Source: Bacteroidota bacterium (lineage in GTDB: Bacteria > Bacteroidota > Bacteroidia > B-17B0 > B-17BO). Taken from it: DNA of 6,640 bases. Every line of letters begins with the position of its first letter. The stretch's first letter is position 1. The position numbers and the translations under genes are program-made. Under the pieces are notes generated by a model. It was not told the origin of the DNA, searched no databases, and was given only the letters and a program-made list of their open reading frames with translations. The stretch covers positions 1 to 6,640 of the forward strand of contig JANXRU010000118.1 in NCBI GenBank assembly GCA_025356715.1. The letters are read 5' to 3'. Positions 5,306 to 6,640 of the stretch are shown here, in pieces.

Positions 5306-6640
5306 ATGAAAAAAATCTACTTAATGCATTTAAAAAGTTTTAATTTTATAACACCTATTAAATTCTGTTTAATAGTGATGTTATTTGTAACAAGCACTTT
5401 AAAGGCTCAAACTTATTGTTCTGCTGCAGCAACTTCAACATCTGACGATGAAATATTTAATGTTACATTGTCTACGTTAAACAACACGAGTGCTTGTGGG
5501 GCGCTTGGGGGCGCTGGTTCTGTAGCATTTGAATACAATAATTATACTACGACTGTGCCAGCTCCTATTTTAACGTTGGGCGCAAACTATCCTTTATCAT
5601 TAACGATAGGTATGTGTGGAACTTTTGGTTATAGTGGAATAGCTGGGGTTTGGATAGATTATAATCATAATGGTTTATTTACAGATCCAGGTGAGAATGT
5701 ATATATGTCGCCTTACCAGACATTTGCAATTACAGGAACAACAATTACTGCTGCAGGGGGGATTACTATTCCTTTAACAGCAACTCCAGGCTTAACGCGT
5801 ATGCGTGTTGTAGAAGATGAGTCAAGTACAGCTCCAGGGCCTTGTACAAGTCCACTTTGGGGAGAAGTCGAAGATTATAATGTGATGTTGTTATCTCCAT
5901 CTCCTTTAGACTTGGGAGTTTCAGCAATATTAAAACCAACAGGAACTAACAAATGCTTTACTGTAGATACAATTGTAGCTCGAATCACTAATTACGGTTC
6001 TGCAATTGCTGATTTTTCTGTAAATCCAACAGTTATTACAGTTAAAGCAAAAGGGCCATCTATTTCAACGTATACAATGGCCTTGAATAGTGGAACTTTA
6101 GCAACTGCAGCTACTCAAGATTTTACTTTGACTACTTTGTATAATATGACAAGTATTGGCACTTATAAATTTAAAGGTTATACTACAGTAACAGGTGATG
6201 GGTCTGCCTTAAATGATACAACTCAAGTTACTATTAGCAGAACACCATTTTTCACTACTACAATCTCGCCTAATGATAGCGTATGTCTTGGGGTACCTGT
6301 TCAGTTAAATTCTACAGTTAGTTCATTAAAGCAAGTTGGTTCTGGCGCCATTGTAAATAGTTCATTTTCATATCCAGCTCCATACGGGAATTATTATGAA
6401 GGAGCTAAACATCAATTTCTATTTTTAGCATCAGAATTAACAGCATCAGGGTTAACAGCGGGAAACATAACATCACTATCCCTTAACGCAACAAACTTAA
6501 ATGGAACAAATCCATTAAGTAATTTTGCAATGGCTATAGCAACAACAACGTTAACAAGTTTGACTAATTTTGCCACAACGTCGTTTACAACATTCGTAAG
6601 TGTGCCATCATATACGCCTGTATTAGGTATTAATACTCAT
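5306..6640 (+). CDS. Large secreted multidomain protein with GEVED domain, 3' end outside the window
   Basis: The frame from the ATG at 5306 is open for 445 codons to the last base of the window, so only the N-terminal part is present. Residues 1-34 are a long signal peptide (cleavage after LKA, before QT). Residues 37-196 form a GEVED domain: it begins with YC (37-38), has the Asp/Asn-rich WIDYNHNGLFTDPGE (116-130), which resembles a calcium-binding loop, then MRVVEDE (166-172) and the name-giving WGEVEDYNV (185-193). Cys38, 64, 104 and 180 are candidates for disulfides. A CARDB or Ig-like region follows (about 202-312), then a segment starting SPNDSVCLGVPVQLNS (321-336), typical of Bacteroidota Ig-like repeats, and a module with YPAPYGNYYEGAKHQ (356-370) seen in large cell-surface proteins. 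GEVED proteins are usually type IX secretion cargo with a C-terminal sorting domain, but that end is not visible. The role (adhesin, protease or other surface protein) cannot be told from this part. Confidence 0.93.
   Translation, partial: MKKIYLMHLKSFNFITPIKFCLIVMLFVTSTLKAQTYCSAAATSTSDDEIFNVTLSTLNNTSACGALGGAGSVAFEYNNYTTTVPAPILTLGANYPLSLTIGMCGTFGYSGIAGVWIDYNHNGLFTDPGENVYMSPYQTFAITGTTITAAGGITIPLTATPGLTRMRVVEDESSTAPGPCTSPLWGEVEDYNVMLLSPSPLDLGVSAILKPTGTNKCFTVDTIVARITNYGSAIADFSVNPTVITVKAKGPSISTYTMALNSGTLATAATQDFTLTTLYNMTSIGTYKFKGYTTVTGDGSALNDTTQVTISRTPFFTTTISPNDSVCLGVPVQLNSTVSSLKQVGSGAIVNSSFSYPAPYGNYYEGAKHQFLFLASELTASGLTAGNITSLSLNATNLNGTNPLSNFAMAIATTTLTSLTNFATTSFTTFVSVPSYTPVLGINTH

Overview
The window is AT-rich and almost fully coding. 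It reads as chromosome of a Bacteroidota bacterium, most likely Flavobacteriia-like. The evidence is TAnnTTTG-type promoter boxes with no Shine-Dalgarno sequences, several short lipoprotein signal peptides, a lipoprotein FKBP resembling the gliding protein GldI, and a large secreted protein with a GEVED domain. I saw no tRNA, rRNA, CRISPR array, insertion sequence or phage gene.

Layout, left to right. Positions 1-82 hold the downstream end of a minus-strand cyclophilin gene (83-913) and its hairpin terminator. A 75-bp divergent intergenic region (914-988) separates it from a small plus-strand hypothetical gene (989-1336) encoding an exported protein. A very long perfect hairpin (1345-1400) lies between that gene and the end of a minus-strand operon. 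Read leftwards from 5165, this operon is tatA (5165-4902), a GldI-like FKBP lipoprotein (4892-4347), a degenerate two-domain FKBP lipoprotein (4346-3453), a second two-domain FKBP lipoprotein with a canonical C-terminal domain (3444-2521), and a cyclophilin-FKBP fusion (2480-1410). A 140-bp divergent region (5166-5305) separates tatA from a plus-strand gene starting at 5306. That gene stays open to the last base and encodes a large secreted multidomain protein with a GEVED domain.

Functionally this is an envelope protein-folding cluster. Five proteins with seven or more isomerase-type domains (two cyclophilin, up to six FKBP) are all predicted to be exported or lipid-anchored, and four of them are co-transcribed behind tatA, a Tat translocase subunit. 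The pocket residues are intact in the fusion protein and in one FKBP domain but eroded in the other FKBP copies. This suggests the operon grew by duplication, with some copies turning into non-catalytic chaperone or scaffold domains. The neighbouring GEVED protein is the type of large beta-rich cargo such a periplasmic set might serve, but no direct link can be seen.

I do not see a clearly new defence, mobile or RNA-based system. The most unusual items are the tatA-FKBP-FKBP-FKBP-CypFKBP arrangement, the pocket degeneration series, a Tat-like RK signal on one FKBP lipoprotein, the predicted near-leaderless tatA transcript, and the mirror-image promoter region at 930-953.
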